64,000 nt of DNA from Brevibacillus_H ginsengisoli (GCF_050113715.1 NZ_JBNJQR010000011.1:124001-188000), one strand, 5' to 3'. Positions 34,761-43,662 are shown, counted from the stretch's first letter. Translations and numbers: made by a program. Notes: generated by a model not told the origin, from the sequence alone.

Positions 34761-34797
34761 TCATCGGTAAACATTTGAAGGGCTGATGCAGGTACGC

Positions 34798-34917
34798 CTA
34801 ACTACAGATCCATTCAGTTGTATGACTGTAAAAGGGCAGACTTCCCCCTTGACCCAAAAAATCATGTGTCATACTGGTGATTTCAACGATAAACCACGCA
34901 TAAATGGAACCGATCAA
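34798..34917 (-). CDS. Leader peptide of the ABC-F gene
   Basis: 39-codon ORF from TTG 34917 with AAAGGAGGTG nine bases upstream, beginning MIGSIYAWFIVEITSM and ending TEWICS. It sits between the promoter and the attenuator hairpin. Such uORFs before ABC-F and other ribosome-protection genes sense a stalled ribosome; drug-arrested translation opens the terminator. Not otherwise similar to a known protein. Confidence 0.65.
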   Translation of the reverse strand: MIGSIYAWFIVEITSMTHDFLGQGGSLPFYSHTTEWICS

Positions 34918-34957
34918 CGTACTGCACCTCCTTTATCCAAGAATTTAATTTCCATAA

Positions 34958-34986
34958 ATATTACCATATCTGATTATCGAGCACAA
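34958..34986 (-). promoter_or_regulatory. Sigma-A promoter of the ABC-F leader
   Basis: Minus strand TTGTGC (34986-34981), 17-base spacer, TAATAT (34963-34958), then AAAGGAGG of the leader ORF about 25 bases on. Confidence 0.6.
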
Positions 34987-35016
34987 TAGCCGAACGACTG
35001 AAGAACGCCGATGGAT

Positions 35017-36852
35017 CTACTTGTTGATCTTCACACGAACCAATTTACCTGTGAAGGCGTCGATGTAACCATCGTAATGTGGAATAGCCCCATAGATTAG
35101 CATTGGTTCCGGTGTTTTTTGACCATAGAAATTCGGCCACTCGTATACGGCATCAAACATCAAATTATTTCCCAGTGCTGTTTTCGCTTTCGTCGCAGAT
35201 ACTGTACCCTTGTTATCTGGCAGAGCAAGCTTGATGCTATTATCGGCAAAAGCGATTTCGCGAACCTCACCCGAATGGGCATCTACCACAACGGCATAGC
35301 CGCTATCATCAATTGGTACCCCTTGATACAATTCGTTCAAGAAAAACAGGTAGTTATCTGTATTCCAATTATTAGGCAATTTCTCTTTGTCGACCCAAGA
35401 AGGCAAATCTTGCTCATCCATCGGAGCCATCGCGAGTGACAATTGCGCTTCGTTCATACTAGTCTTCGCGAATGTTTGGAATGTATCCAGTGCGATTTTC
35501 TTCGCTTCTTCCTTGGAGATTACCTTCTGATCTTCCTTTTTTCTCTTGTAGATGTTGTGGGAATAGGCAAGCACCTGATTGGTTTTCTTATTCGCCATCA
35601 GAAAGACTTCTTCCCCATGTTCTTTATCCCATAAATTCCAATTGTATTGCAGGTACTCAGAAGAACGAGTATCTTGGTCTTCATCATCTGAATTTTGATC
35701 ATATTCCCAACCAGTCACATCAATCTTGAATTGGCTTTTTAAGACAGCCTCCGCTTCAGCGCGATCGGAAGCTGACAGGACCTTGCCTTCTGGTTGCAAT
35801 TTGATATTTTCCGGTTTCACTTCATCTTTACTATCGAAGATCGTTGCTTTTTTGCCTGTAATAGCATCCATTGCCCCGATGAAGGAAGGCACATATTTCA
35901 AAACTGGTTTTGTTTTGATTTCGTCTGTTTTTTCATTGTATTCCACAATCTGTTCATTACGATAAGCAAGGTTCATATCTATCAGCTTCAGGTAATGGCT
36001 CTTGACCTCACCAGGTTGAATGGCTTTTTTGGGATCAGGGAAATCGGATTCTTTTAACGCAAATGTATCATAGTTGCAGAAGTATCCATTAATATCACCG
36101 TCTCCATTCACGTAAAGCCCGACACCACGACCATCAAACGGAATACCGTTGATTGTACGGAGAAAATCAACACGCGCTTCTCCCGTATCCTCTTCTTCGT
36201 CTTCTCTGTCATGATAAATGGAAACACGATCAATCACATATTGGGATGCTTTTTTCCCCAGCACCTTTTCCAAGAAAACGCTCGCTTGATCCTTGGCTTC
36301 CTTCTCGGTTGGCGCTTTGCCAGGCTTCGCATTGGAATCATCATAATAATAGTGAAGAACCGTTCCGTCATTCGCCACTATAGCGACACTAGCTCGTTGG
36401 TCGATGCGGCCTTTTTTATTCTCAACAGCAAAGTCAAAACCCCATAGCTCTGGATACTCATCGGACTCAAACAAAATCTCCGCATGGACCAGCTTCATAT
36501 CCTTCAGCTTGTGAAAAATCTTATACACGTTATCCAGGCTGTTTTTCATGTCTTTTGGGACGGATTTGATAGAGACACTTTTCTTCTTCCCGTCTAGCTG
36601 CTGCATCAACGGCTTGTTCATTTGAAGCTTTGCCGAAGACTTAGATTTGGTGAACAATTGATTGGAGTGAAGTGTTGGAAATGCTTGATCTTGCTTCTGA
36701 CCGGGGTTCCACATTCCAGGCATCAGGAGCTGTTGCTCTTTCTTCCAGTTTTCTTTTGCTTGTTCGTGATTGTTTTGATCTGCCCATACTTGTGCGGGCG
36801 CGAGGAGCGATATAGCTACAAGCGCAGCCATGACCTTTGTTCCTTTTTTCAC
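35017..36852 (-). CDS. Secreted YcdB/YcdC-like PepSY-domain protein
   Basis: 611 residues from GTG 36852 (GGAGG eight bases upstream). Signal peptide KKGTKVMAALVAISLLAPAQVWA. The mature part carries YcdB-type (DUF4901) and PepSY-like modules: repeated KAKDQASVFLEKVLGKK, ISKEEAKKIALDTFQTF and TVSATKAKTALGNNL helices, each followed by strands such as ALPSYVPSFIGAMDAITG and the C-terminal IPHYDGYIDAFTGKL. Such proteins are exported in Bacillales; peptidase-inhibitor-like function is only proposed. Same strand as, and downstream of, the stalk-domain protein at 37055. Confidence 0.8.
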   Translation of the reverse strand: MKKGTKVMAALVAISLLAPAQVWADQNNHEQAKENWKKEQQLLMPGMWNPGQKQDQAFPTLHSNQLFTKSKSSAKLQMNKPLMQQLDGKKKSVSIKSVPKDMKNSLDNVYKIFHKLKDMKLVHAEILFESDEYPELWGFDFAVENKKGRIDQRASVAIVANDGTVLHYYYDDSNAKPGKAPTEKEAKDQASVFLEKVLGKKASQYVIDRVSIYHDREDEEEDTGEARVDFLRTINGIPFDGRGVGLYVNGDGDINGYFCNYDTFALKESDFPDPKKAIQPGEVKSHYLKLIDMNLAYRNEQIVEYNEKTDEIKTKPVLKYVPSFIGAMDAITGKKATIFDSKDEVKPENIKLQPEGKVLSASDRAEAEAVLKSQFKIDVTGWEYDQNSDDEDQDTRSSEYLQYNWNLWDKEHGEEVFLMANKKTNQVLAYSHNIYKRKKEDQKVISKEEAKKIALDTFQTFAKTSMNEAQLSLAMAPMDEQDLPSWVDKEKLPNNWNTDNYLFFLNELYQGVPIDDSGYAVVVDAHSGEVREIAFADNSIKLALPDNKGTVSATKAKTALGNNLMFDAVYEWPNFYGQKTPEPMLIYGAIPHYDGYIDAFTGKLVRVKINK

Positions 36853-36941
36853 GAATTTTTCCTCCGATTTGTATAGATTTGGATATAAAAACAATTACTA
36901 GTATATACCGTGAATCTATTACAAAAAAGAGGAATATTTGG

Positions 36942-37012
36942 ATAAGAAAAGTCTTCGTCCCTCTACCCCCTCTCATCGGGGGGCCGAACTCAATGGGCTT
37001 ACGCGAATGGAA
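36942..37012 (+). repeat. Rearranged fragment of the dispersed structured element
   Basis: GAAAAGTCTTCGTCCC at 36942 matches the left arm of the element; the G/C-rich palindrome at about 36960-36980 is the inverse of one in the copy at 52984, and GGGCTTACGCGAATGGAA at about 36993 equals the 3' flank of that copy. The core is missing. It lies between two minus-strand secreted-protein genes. Confidence 0.7.
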
Positions 37013-37017
37013 GAAAA

Positions 37018-37047
37018 AAATAAGCCACAGGCGACAACCTGTGACTT
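37018..37047 (-). terminator. Terminator of the stalk-domain protein gene
   Basis: Minus strand AAGTCACAGG-TTGTCG-CCTGTGGCTT then TTATTTTTTTC. It is the same hairpin type as the ABC-F attenuator at 34732. Confidence 0.85.
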
Positions 37048-37054
37048 CAACTTC

Positions 37055-37861
37055 TTACTTGGTCTTTTTATTTTGGAACAAGACAGTACGATCTTTTGAA
37101 TTGACGACGGTTACGGTGGTGTATGGAGCCAGCTTCATTTTGCCTACCAGATACGGATAGCTGATGACTTGTGGATACATCTTGCCTGGTTCCGGCTTCG
37201 TGAGTTCAACATAGAGGCTCACTTGTTCCCAGCCTCCCTTTTGCTCCACAAACTCTATCCCATGACCTGGATTGGGTACTTCACCACGGGCAATGACGAT
37301 CAGATCTCCCTTTTGATGAATGCCTTCGACACGTCTGTTCTCCTCAACAAATTCCTTCTCATCCGCTGTTAATTCTTCCAGCTTCACACTTTTGAACACG
37401 TCAAGTTCCCCCTTCGGTTCAATGGAAATCATTCGAGTGGTCTGGTCAAACGCAACCTTATATCCAAGGTTCTCAAAAACGAAGCGAAGCGGCACCAATA
37501 CAGTGGATCCGCTTACTTGAACCGCACCTTGATCAATCTTCGTCCAGGCTGACCCGCGGCCGCCTAATCGGATTTCATTGGACTTGGGATCAAAATCGAT
37601 TTCGGTTGAATTCACCGTTAAGGTAAAGATCCCGTTTGATTTTGAGGTAGTACCATGCACAAGAGTCGCCAGATCATTCAGTGATATCATGGTTCGCTGA
37701 TGATAAGACTGTAAGGGCTCCATCAAATGTACAACCTGATTGTCCATCTTCAGTTGGAGCGGTATGGGTTGAGCTTGTGGTTTAACAGTCTGCGCTTGCG
37801 TCGGAATTGCAACAAGCAGACTGAGACTGACCAGGATTGCCGCTAGTTTTCTTTTCGCCAT
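37055..37861 (-). CDS. Secreted copper amine oxidase N-terminal (stalk) domain protein
   Basis: 268 residues from ATG 37861 with AAAGGAG eight bases upstream. Signal peptide AKRKLAAILVSLSLLVAIPTQAQ, then the stalk domain (about 45-150; QRTMISLNDLATLVHG ... VLVPLRFVFENLGYKVAFD), a beta-rich module common in Paenibacillaceae exported proteins. The C-terminal half (VKLEELTADEKEFVEENRR) is unrecognised. Probably cell-surface; no enzyme motif. Confidence 0.85.
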   Translation of the reverse strand: MAKRKLAAILVSLSLLVAIPTQAQTVKPQAQPIPLQLKMDNQVVHLMEPLQSYHQRTMISLNDLATLVHGTTSKSNGIFTLTVNSTEIDFDPKSNEIRLGGRGSAWTKIDQGAVQVSGSTVLVPLRFVFENLGYKVAFDQTTRMISIEPKGELDVFKSVKLEELTADEKEFVEENRRVEGIHQKGDLIVIARGEVPNPGHGIEFVEQKGGWEQVSLYVELTKPEPGKMYPQVISYPYLVGKMKLAPYTTVTVVNSKDRTVLFQNKKTK

Positions 37862-38035
37862 TAGGTTATCTCCTTTCGTTGATTCGAATGCCTGCTTGTA
37901 ATTTTTGACTGTACTTGCCGCCAAAACGTTTCATATACCTTCATAATTTATCTAGTGAATCAACATCTATGTACCAGATTAGTATAGCAAATATTCAATC
38001 GTCTTCATGAGATCTTCTCGGATGAATATTATATT

Positions 38036-38194
38036 TTATTTCATGAATTGAGAAACGATGACATACCCAAGGTACACACCCACAATCCCCATAACCCCTG
38101 CCAGTGTAGGTGGAGCGGGTAAAGGCAGGCGAAAGAGTGAAACGAGAACACCAAATATGAGACCAACTCCGAGTGATTTCATTACTTCTATCAT
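38036..38194 (-). CDS. XapX domain small membrane protein
   Basis: 52 residues from ATG 38194 with AGGAGGTAC upstream. Two membrane helices around VGLIFGVLVSLFRLPLPAPPTLAGVMGIVGVYLGY, which is the XapX pattern (LPxPAPPxLxGxxGIxGxxLG). Function unknown; often found near transporters or purine genes. Confidence 0.85.
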   Translation of the reverse strand: MIEVMKSLGVGLIFGVLVSLFRLPLPAPPTLAGVMGIVGVYLGYVIVSQFMK

Positions 38195-38366
38195 GGTAGC
38201 AAGTACCTCCTATGGATGAGTATGCGTCAAAGGCAAGCTTATGGCATTGGTTCAGAGAATAAGTGCAATTGTCGCTTTTTTACAATACAGGCTTCTCAAG
38301 CATGAAGTAAACTGTCCAATAACAACATCAACTACTTAACAAAGATCGTTTAAGGAGGAAGAACAG

Positions 38367-38867
38367 ATGTATCACACAATTCGTGAATTCGTTGAAGAAT
38401 GGAAGATGGAATCAGCTGCAACCGGGCGATTAATGGATGCCCTGACGGACGAATCGTTGCAGCAATCGATTACCCCGGATCATAGACCCTTAGGACAGAT
38501 CGCATGGCATATCACACAGGTCATTGGCAGCGTTTCCAAAGAGGGGTATTTAGAATTCGAAAAGCCAGACGGTGAAGAACTGGCGCCCACTTCCGCACTA
38601 AAAATCGCAAGCGAATATAAAAAAGTATCGCAAGCGCTGCTTCACGCAGTAGAAACCCAGTGGACCGACGCTACGTTGCAGATGACACAAGACATGCACG
38701 GCGAAGAATGGTCAAACGCTAATTTGTTGCATCTATTGGTTCAGCATGAAGTGCATCATCGCGCTCAGATGACCGTGCTTATGCGTCAAGCAGGATTACG
38801 GCCTTCAGGAATCTATGGCCCAACTCGCGACGATTGGATGGAAAAAGGACAAGAACCTTATCTTTAA
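38367..38867 (+). CDS. DinB-family (YfiT-like) putative metal-dependent protein
   Basis: 166 residues from ATG 38367 behind AAGGAGGA. Four-helix DinB fold with the metal triad visible as His48 (IAWHITQ) and His127/His131 (HEVHHRAQM). Relatives act as thiol-S-transferases (BST group) or have unknown function; the Bacillales set includes damage-inducible DinB. No operator recognised. Confidence 0.85.
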   Translation: MYHTIREFVEEWKMESAATGRLMDALTDESLQQSITPDHRPLGQIAWHITQVIGSVSKEGYLEFEKPDGEELAPTSALKIASEYKKVSQALLHAVETQWTDATLQMTQDMHGEEWSNANLLHLLVQHEVHHRAQMTVLMRQAGLRPSGIYGPTRDDWMEKGQEPYL

Positions 38868-38908
38868 AAAACGAGAAGATTTGATCAACGGAGGAAGACT
38901 ACCGAGCA

Positions 38909-39715
38909 TCATACTCTGCTGTTCTTCCTTACGTATTCCTCGGGAGATAATCCGACGATGCTCTTAAAGTCTTTGATGAAATGGCTCTGGTCGTAATACC
39001 CCAAATCGCTCGCAAATTGCGACCATGTAGGAGAATGGCTGCTCGCCAAATGATCTGCTACCTCAAGGAGCCGATAGCGCTGAATGACCCATTTGGGACT
39101 GATACCGACATACTTTTTAAACAGTCTCTGCAGCATTCTTGTCGAACAATTGAACCTGCTCGCAATGTCTTCGACGGTAATAATCTCCCGATCGGACATT
39201 ACGAAGTCCACAATCGTCTTAATGAGCGTCACAGACTCGTCATGCCGAGGCAGCCGTTTACGAATGAAAACTTCGGAGCACTTAACCATTTCGCTTTCAT
39301 CATCTGTCGAAAGGATTGTCTCCTCAAGCTGAGCGATGTCCGCCCCAAAAACATCATGTGCTGGAATCGAACGACCTGTGAATTGATAAACGGGAATGTT
39401 CACGAATGGATAAAAAGCGCCTGGCCTGAATTTGATGCCGAATACAAAGCCCTTCTCTTGAAGAAGCCTTGAGAATTTTTCTTTTACGATCCCTACGATT
39501 TGGGATACTCCTTCATCAATTACAAGGTGAACGGAAGGATGGGGCAGGTTCTCTGAAACGAATGGCTCCTGACCTCTTAAATCCCATTTGACGATCCAAT
39601 AGTGTTCTATGTAGAGCTCAAGATCAGGCGAGGGCAGATACAAATTAAGCGTAACTTTATCGAATCTGAATGATGAATGCAGTAATCCACTCGGTTTCTT
39701 AGGGTTGGCTTTCAA
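38909..39715 (-). CDS. AraC-family transcriptional regulator
   Basis: 268 residues from TTG 39715 (GGAG ten bases upstream). The N-terminal region (LELYIEHYWIVKWDLRG ... GRSIPAHDVFGADIAQLEE) matches the effector-like domain found in DUF6597-type AraC regulators. The C-terminal double HTH (about 165-262) contains SRFNCSTRMLQRLFKKYVGISPK and SDLGYYDQSHFIKDFK. Target and ligand unknown. It is convergent with the DinB gene, which may be its target or a chance neighbour. Confidence 0.88.
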   Translation of the reverse strand: MKANPKKPSGLLHSSFRFDKVTLNLYLPSPDLELYIEHYWIVKWDLRGQEPFVSENLPHPSVHLVIDEGVSQIVGIVKEKFSRLLQEKGFVFGIKFRPGAFYPFVNIPVYQFTGRSIPAHDVFGADIAQLEETILSTDDESEMVKCSEVFIRKRLPRHDESVTLIKTIVDFVMSDREIITVEDIASRFNCSTRMLQRLFKKYVGISPKWVIQRYRLLEVADHLASSHSPTWSQFASDLGYYDQSHFIKDFKSIVGLSPEEYVRKNSRV

Positions 39716-39760
39716 TCAATGCACACTCCAAACAAGGTCGAATTCTCCCCGATCATTATG

Positions 39761-39801
39761 AATAAAGATCGAGGCATAGCACTGATCACCTCGATCTTTT
39801 T
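39761..39801 (-). terminator. Terminator between two minus-strand genes
   Basis: AAAGATCGAGG and CCTCGATCTTT pair around a 14-base loop, downstream of the 39814 gene on the minus strand. Confidence 0.75.
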
Positions 39802-39813
39802 GAAGGAATTACT

Positions 39814-40209
39814 TTATTCAATGCGAAGCCAGTTAAGCTCGTTTACCTGAGGGCGCTCACAGGTTTGCAAAAGATCACCGCACACCGGAACGGCTTGCTC
39901 CAAAGGAACACACCATTCGTTGGGATACGCCGCATCCTCGCCTTCGATGGTTAAGTGTTTCATTAATCCCGTCTGTTGATTAGTGGACAAGATATAATGC
40001 TGCTCGGTCGGATCGTATTCCTTCCATTGCACCAGGACCAAACCATCATTGCCGCCAGCGACCACGAGGTCTACGTGTTCACCGTATGCCGCGTGAATTA
40101 ATGTATGCGTGCTGCCGTTCAATTCGGCAATCGCTCTTAGAACTTCATGCCAAGCAAGACCCTCACGATCCTGCTTCGTACCATCGTGATACAAACGCCA
40201 ATCGTTCAT
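39814..40209 (-). CDS. Hypothetical protein, 131 residues (possibly Imm1-like)
   Basis: ATG 40209 chosen for AAAGGGAG upstream. A soluble alpha/beta protein (HVDLVVAGGNDGLVLVQWKEYD, HYILSTNQQTG, NEWCVPLEQAVPVC). The Gly-rich turn between strands and the overall layout recall Imm1-like immunity proteins, but no toxin gene is adjacent, so I leave it unnamed. Confidence 0.6.
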   Translation of the reverse strand: MNDWRLYHDGTKQDREGLAWHEVLRAIAELNGSTHTLIHAAYGEHVDLVVAGGNDGLVLVQWKEYDPTEQHYILSTNQQTGLMKHLTIEGEDAAYPNEWCVPLEQAVPVCGDLLQTCERPQVNELNWLRIE

Positions 40210-40229
40210 GCCGTCGTCTCCCTTTAGAA

Positions 40230-40260
40230 ACAAAAGCCTCCTTCATCGATGAAGAAGGCC
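40230..40260 (-). terminator. Terminator of the que operon
   Basis: Minus strand GCCTTCTTCATCGATGAAGGAGGC followed by TTTTG, 15 bases past the queF stop. Confidence 0.85.
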
Positions 40261-40275
40261 ATCTTTCATAGTAGA

Positions 40276-40695
40276 TTAAACTTCTTTCTTGTATTCTACC
40301 ACTACTTCGGTTCCAAGTCCTCCGCGCGCATTCCAATTAGCTTCAATTCGCATATACATTGGATCGCAGCAAGCAACGAGATCGTTCAGGATACGATTGG
40401 TTGCATGTTCTTGATAGATTCCAACATTGCGATAGGAAGTCAGGTAGTATTTCAATGATTTCATCTCGATCAATTTTTCATTCGGTACAATGTAGATTTT
40501 GAGATCAGCGAAATCTGGCAATCCTGACCAAGGGCACACGGAAGTGAATTCATTGGTCGGCATCATGATTTCAGTATGTTTGCCTACATATTCATATGGA
40601 ATGGTCTCCAGAATATCGACCATGATAGCTGTCAAATCTTGGGTATCAAAACGAATGTTGTTGTACTTACTGTGGTTGTGTTCTACTGTTGCCAT
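40276..40695 (-). CDS. queF: NADPH-dependent 7-cyano-7-deazaguanine reductase
   Basis: 139 residues, the short unimodular QueF (T-fold). Nucleophile Cys54 in EFTSVCPWSGLPDF and the QueF signature IEMKSLKYYLTSYRN are intact. Reduces preQ0 to preQ1, the last precursor step made in bacteria before tRNA insertion. Last gene of the operon. Confidence 0.97.
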   Translation of the reverse strand: MATVEHNHSKYNNIRFDTQDLTAIMVDILETIPYEYVGKHTEIMMPTNEFTSVCPWSGLPDFADLKIYIVPNEKLIEMKSLKYYLTSYRNVGIYQEHATNRILNDLVACCDPMYMRIEANWNARGGLGTEVVVEYKKEV

Positions 40696-40748
40696 GATTT
40701 AATCTCTCCCTTTGGTTTGTTTTTTTAAAATTGGTTAATGAACTTAAG

Positions 40749-41453
40749 TTATGATTTGCTTGACCAATCAACGGAAACTGCATAAGCAATCGGGTCTTTT
40801 GCGCCAGCTTCCTTGAAGCCTTTGATTCGCAGACGACAGCTGTCGCATACGCCACAAGCCTCATCTCCCCCTTGGTAGCAGGAGGTTGTGAGATGGTATG
40901 GAACCCCAAGCGATAACCCCAGCTCAATGGTTTGTTGCTTGCTTAAATGCTGAAGTGGCGCCTCGATGACAAGATCTGTCCCTTCCGAACCCACTCGAGT
41001 GGCCAGATTAATGGTCTCGTTCATCGATTCAATGAAGGCAGGTCGGCAATCTGGATAGCCGCTGAAATCAACCGCGCTTACTCCCACATAGATTTTCTCT
41101 GCTCCGATTACCTCCGCATAAGCGGTAGCAAGCGAAAGGAAAATCAGGTTACGAGCAGGCACATAGGTAGATGGAATTCCATCCTCCACTCCGTCTGTTG
41201 GCACTTCAACCGAATCGTCCGTAAGCGCGCTCCCGCCAATCTCCCGAAGGAAGCCCATATTCACGATCTTGTGAGCGGGAACCTCGAAGAAGCTTGCAAT
41301 TTGCTTTGCTTGTTCCACTTCTCGGTTATGCAGCTGACCGTAGTCGAAGGTAAGCGGATAAAGCTCATATCCAGCCTCTTTGGCGATTCCCATACAGGTC
41401 GTGCTGTCCAAACCGCCGCTTAATACCACAACAGCTTTTTTCTTCGTTGACAT
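40749..41453 (-). CDS. queC: 7-cyano-7-deazaguanine synthase
   Basis: 234 residues. ATP-pyrophosphatase P-loop VVVLSGGLDSTTCMG at the N-terminus and the zinc site CYQGGDEACGVCDSCRLR near the C-terminus. Converts CDG to preQ0 with ATP and ammonia. Eleven bases from queE. Confidence 0.98.
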   Translation of the reverse strand: MSTKKKAVVVLSGGLDSTTCMGIAKEAGYELYPLTFDYGQLHNREVEQAKQIASFFEVPAHKIVNMGFLREIGGSALTDDSVEVPTDGVEDGIPSTYVPARNLIFLSLATAYAEVIGAEKIYVGVSAVDFSGYPDCRPAFIESMNETINLATRVGSEGTDLVIEAPLQHLSKQQTIELGLSLGVPYHLTTSCYQGGDEACGVCDSCRLRIKGFKEAGAKDPIAYAVSVDWSSKS

Positions 41454-41464
41454 GTGTGTCCCTC

Positions 41465-42190
41465 CTATACTCCTCTGGTATCAGGATGCCAGATCACTTT
41501 ATGAATTTGCAGGTTCAGCTTGATTTCTTTGCGGCCTGTTTGCAGTATTTTCTCCACCAAACGAGCTGGCGGCATACTCTCCCAAACCGGACTGAACAAG
41601 GCCAGCGCGCGAGGCTGATGCTGATCCAGCACGCCCAAGGCAGCCTCGAAATCCTGATCATCCGCCACCACAAACTTTAACTCGTCCTGTGACTGCAGCA
41701 GGCTCAGATTCTCGGGAATCATCCGTTCTACTTCACCGCTTGCGGGCAGCTTGTAATCCATGATGAAGCGCACTTTTTCCTGAACGGTTGCCACTTGTTC
41801 ACGTAATTCATGGAATGGCGCAAGCTCAATCGCTCCATTGGTTTCAATGTGAATGTCTCGAATCAACGGAATTGCCGCCAAGGCTTCGATCAAGGCAAGG
41901 GACTTCTCCCCGTGCATCAGCGGTTCCCCGCCTGTCAAGCAGATATAATGGTTGCCCAGTTGCTCGACCTGTTCCACAATTTCCCCAACCGTTGCCATGA
42001 ATTCTGGCGGATGCGGGGCGTAACTGTAAACCGTATCGCACCAGGTGCAGCGAAGGTTGCAATTATAGAGGCGGACAAACGTGGTGGGGAAACCCGCCCG
42101 CGTACCTTCTCCTTCAACCGTGGCGAAAATCTCCACCATCGGCAGTTTCATCTCCAATTGTTCCGGATGGATGGAAGCAAGTCGTGACAT
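41465..42190 (-). CDS. queE: 7-carboxy-7-deazaguanine synthase (radical SAM)
   Basis: 241 residues. CX3CX2C cluster motif in RLYNCNLRCTWCDT, and LTGGEPLMH for SAM binding. It carries the GEGTRAGFPTTFVRL lead-in typical of QueE. Converts CPH4 to CDG. One base separates its start from the queD stop. Confidence 0.97.
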   Translation of the reverse strand: MSRLASIHPEQLEMKLPMVEIFATVEGEGTRAGFPTTFVRLYNCNLRCTWCDTVYSYAPHPPEFMATVGEIVEQVEQLGNHYICLTGGEPLMHGEKSLALIEALAAIPLIRDIHIETNGAIELAPFHELREQVATVQEKVRFIMDYKLPASGEVERMIPENLSLLQSQDELKFVVADDQDFEAALGVLDQHQPRALALFSPVWESMPPARLVEKILQTGRKEIKLNLQIHKVIWHPDTRGV

Positions 42191-42191
42191 A

Positions 42192-42668
42192 TTAAGACTC
42201 CTCCATCCATTCCCGCTTTAAGGTCGCATAGCTGGTCGGCGTCTCGTAGAGCTTCAGTTCCTCGATGCGACAGCCAGATTCTTTGAGCCCGGCACGCGTA
42301 AGATACGCGTCAATTTCTTCCCAAATCCAGACGATCATGTTCTCCGCCGTGGTGTTCATCGGCGGCAGTGTCTCGTTTAAATAACGGTGATCCAGCTTAT
42401 CCTTAATAATCTCTTCATAGATTTGTTTAATCATGCCAAAATCAATGCTAATCCCAATCTCGTTCACAAAGCCGCTCATCATAATTTCCAGATGATACGT
42501 ATGTCCGTGCAGATTGATGCATTTGCCTTCGTACATATGAAGGTGATGAGCCGCATCGAAGGTAAAGGTTTTGGTCACAGCTACACGCTTATTGTGATAC
42601 CGCAGCTGATCGGGTGAAATATCTTCGTGGAGCCTCTGTACTTTTCTTGGGAAATCAAATGTTGCCAT
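42192..42668 (-). CDS. queD: 6-carboxy-5,6,7,8-tetrahydropterin synthase
   Basis: 158 residues. PTPS-type T-fold: FDAAHHLHMYEGKCINLHGHTY supplies the zinc His set and catalytic Cys; LDHRYLNE and the later Glu complete it. Makes CPH4 from 7,8-dihydroneopterin triphosphate. Abuts yhhQ and queE. folE is not in the window. Confidence 0.97.
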   Translation of the reverse strand: MATFDFPRKVQRLHEDISPDQLRYHNKRVAVTKTFTFDAAHHLHMYEGKCINLHGHTYHLEIMMSGFVNEIGISIDFGMIKQIYEEIIKDKLDHRYLNETLPPMNTTAENMIVWIWEEIDAYLTRAGLKESGCRIEELKLYETPTSYATLKREWMEES

Positions 42669-43328
42669 CTAGGATGCCACCTCCACTTTTTTGCGATCTC
42701 CTGATTTCAGTTGATTCACAAGTAAATAGGAAATCGGAGTATCAATTCCAGCGATTACAGTTTTGACAATATATTGGAAGAAAATCATTTGGAAGAGTGC
42801 CGCGGCAGGCATCGTTCCATAGAAAGCAATGGTGATAAAAATCGAAGTATCCAACAGCTGGCTCGCCGCGGTCGACAGATTCTTTCTCAGCCAATAGTGC
42901 TTCTCGCCCGTCTTGCGCTTGATCGCATGAAAGATTTTGACATCCAGCATCTGCGCAATGAAATAGGATAAAAGACTCGCCACCACAATTCGTGAAGACG
43001 AAGACAGGATCGTCACATACGCCTCTTGATTGTGCCAGAAATCGGCGGGCGGCAAGGCAATCGTCGCTTGAACAAACAATAGCATCAGGATATTGGCCCA
43101 AAAACCGGTGTACACGACCAGCTTCGCCCTTTTTTCTCCATACAGTTCACTGATCGTATCGGTTAACAGGTAGGTCAGCGGATAGCCGATTACCGCTGCG
43201 GGCAGAATGAATCCCCACAGGTTAATGACTTTGGCCGACACGATGTTGGAGATCACCAGCAACGCGACAAACGATGTGGTTAGAAATAAGAAACGGGTCA
43301 ATTCCCGCTCGCTCTCAACTTGACTCAT
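42669..43328 (-). CDS. yhhQ: Queuosine precursor transporter (YhhQ/QPTR family)
   Basis: 219 residues, six membrane helices. The family motif VIGYPLTYLLTDTISELYG near residues 40-60 is present. It imports preQ0/preQ1. It is the first gene behind the preQ1-I riboswitch, so the operon both salvages and synthesises preQ1. Confidence 0.93.
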   Translation of the reverse strand: MSQVESERELTRFLFLTTSFVALLVISNIVSAKVINLWGFILPAAVIGYPLTYLLTDTISELYGEKRAKLVVYTGFWANILMLLFVQATIALPPADFWHNQEAYVTILSSSSRIVVASLLSYFIAQMLDVKIFHAIKRKTGEKHYWLRKNLSTAASQLLDTSIFITIAFYGTMPAAALFQMIFFQYIVKTVIAGIDTPISYLLVNQLKSGDRKKVEVAS

Positions 43329-43368
43329 AAATCTTCCTCACTTTGCCACAGGATATCGTGAGGGTAAT

Positions 43369-43422
43369 AAAAAAAACCACCCTTCACGCTAAGGAAACCC
43401 CTATTAGGCGTGGAGAGTGGTT
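43369..43422 (-). terminator. Riboswitch expression-platform terminator
   Basis: Minus strand AACCAC ... GTGGTT with inner TCCACGC/GCGTGaag pairs, then eight T. CTCTCC in its left arm can pair instead with the GGGGAGAG at 43453-43460 that ends the aptamer, giving a simple antiterminator switch. Confidence 0.85.
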
Positions 43423-43454
43423 ATACTCACAAGAAATATAACACTTATGAAACT

Positions 43455-43499
43455 CTCCCCTAGTTTTGTTTAGCGAGAGGAGGGGGTCCCGAACTCTCG
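43455..43499 (-). promoter_or_regulatory. preQ1-I riboswitch aptamer
   Basis: Minus strand: P1 stem CGAGAG/CTCTCG with a C-rich loop, then the A-rich tail CTAAACAAAACTAGG, close to the UUAACAAAACAAGG tail of a known type-I aptamer; loop CCCC can pair with the GGGG of the tail (P2). It precedes yhhQ-queDECF, the classic regulon. Likely termination when preQ1 binds. Confidence 0.8.
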
Positions 43500-43662
43500 T
43501 TGGTTATTATTAGGCGCCGCTTCACCAAATTCAGCAACCGCCCAAAATCACCTATTACATAATAGCAGATGGGTGCAAGAAATAGAAGTATGTTGACAAA
43601 ATAAATAATACCATATAAATTAATTAACATTAAATCATATCGGTATACTAGGAGATGACATC

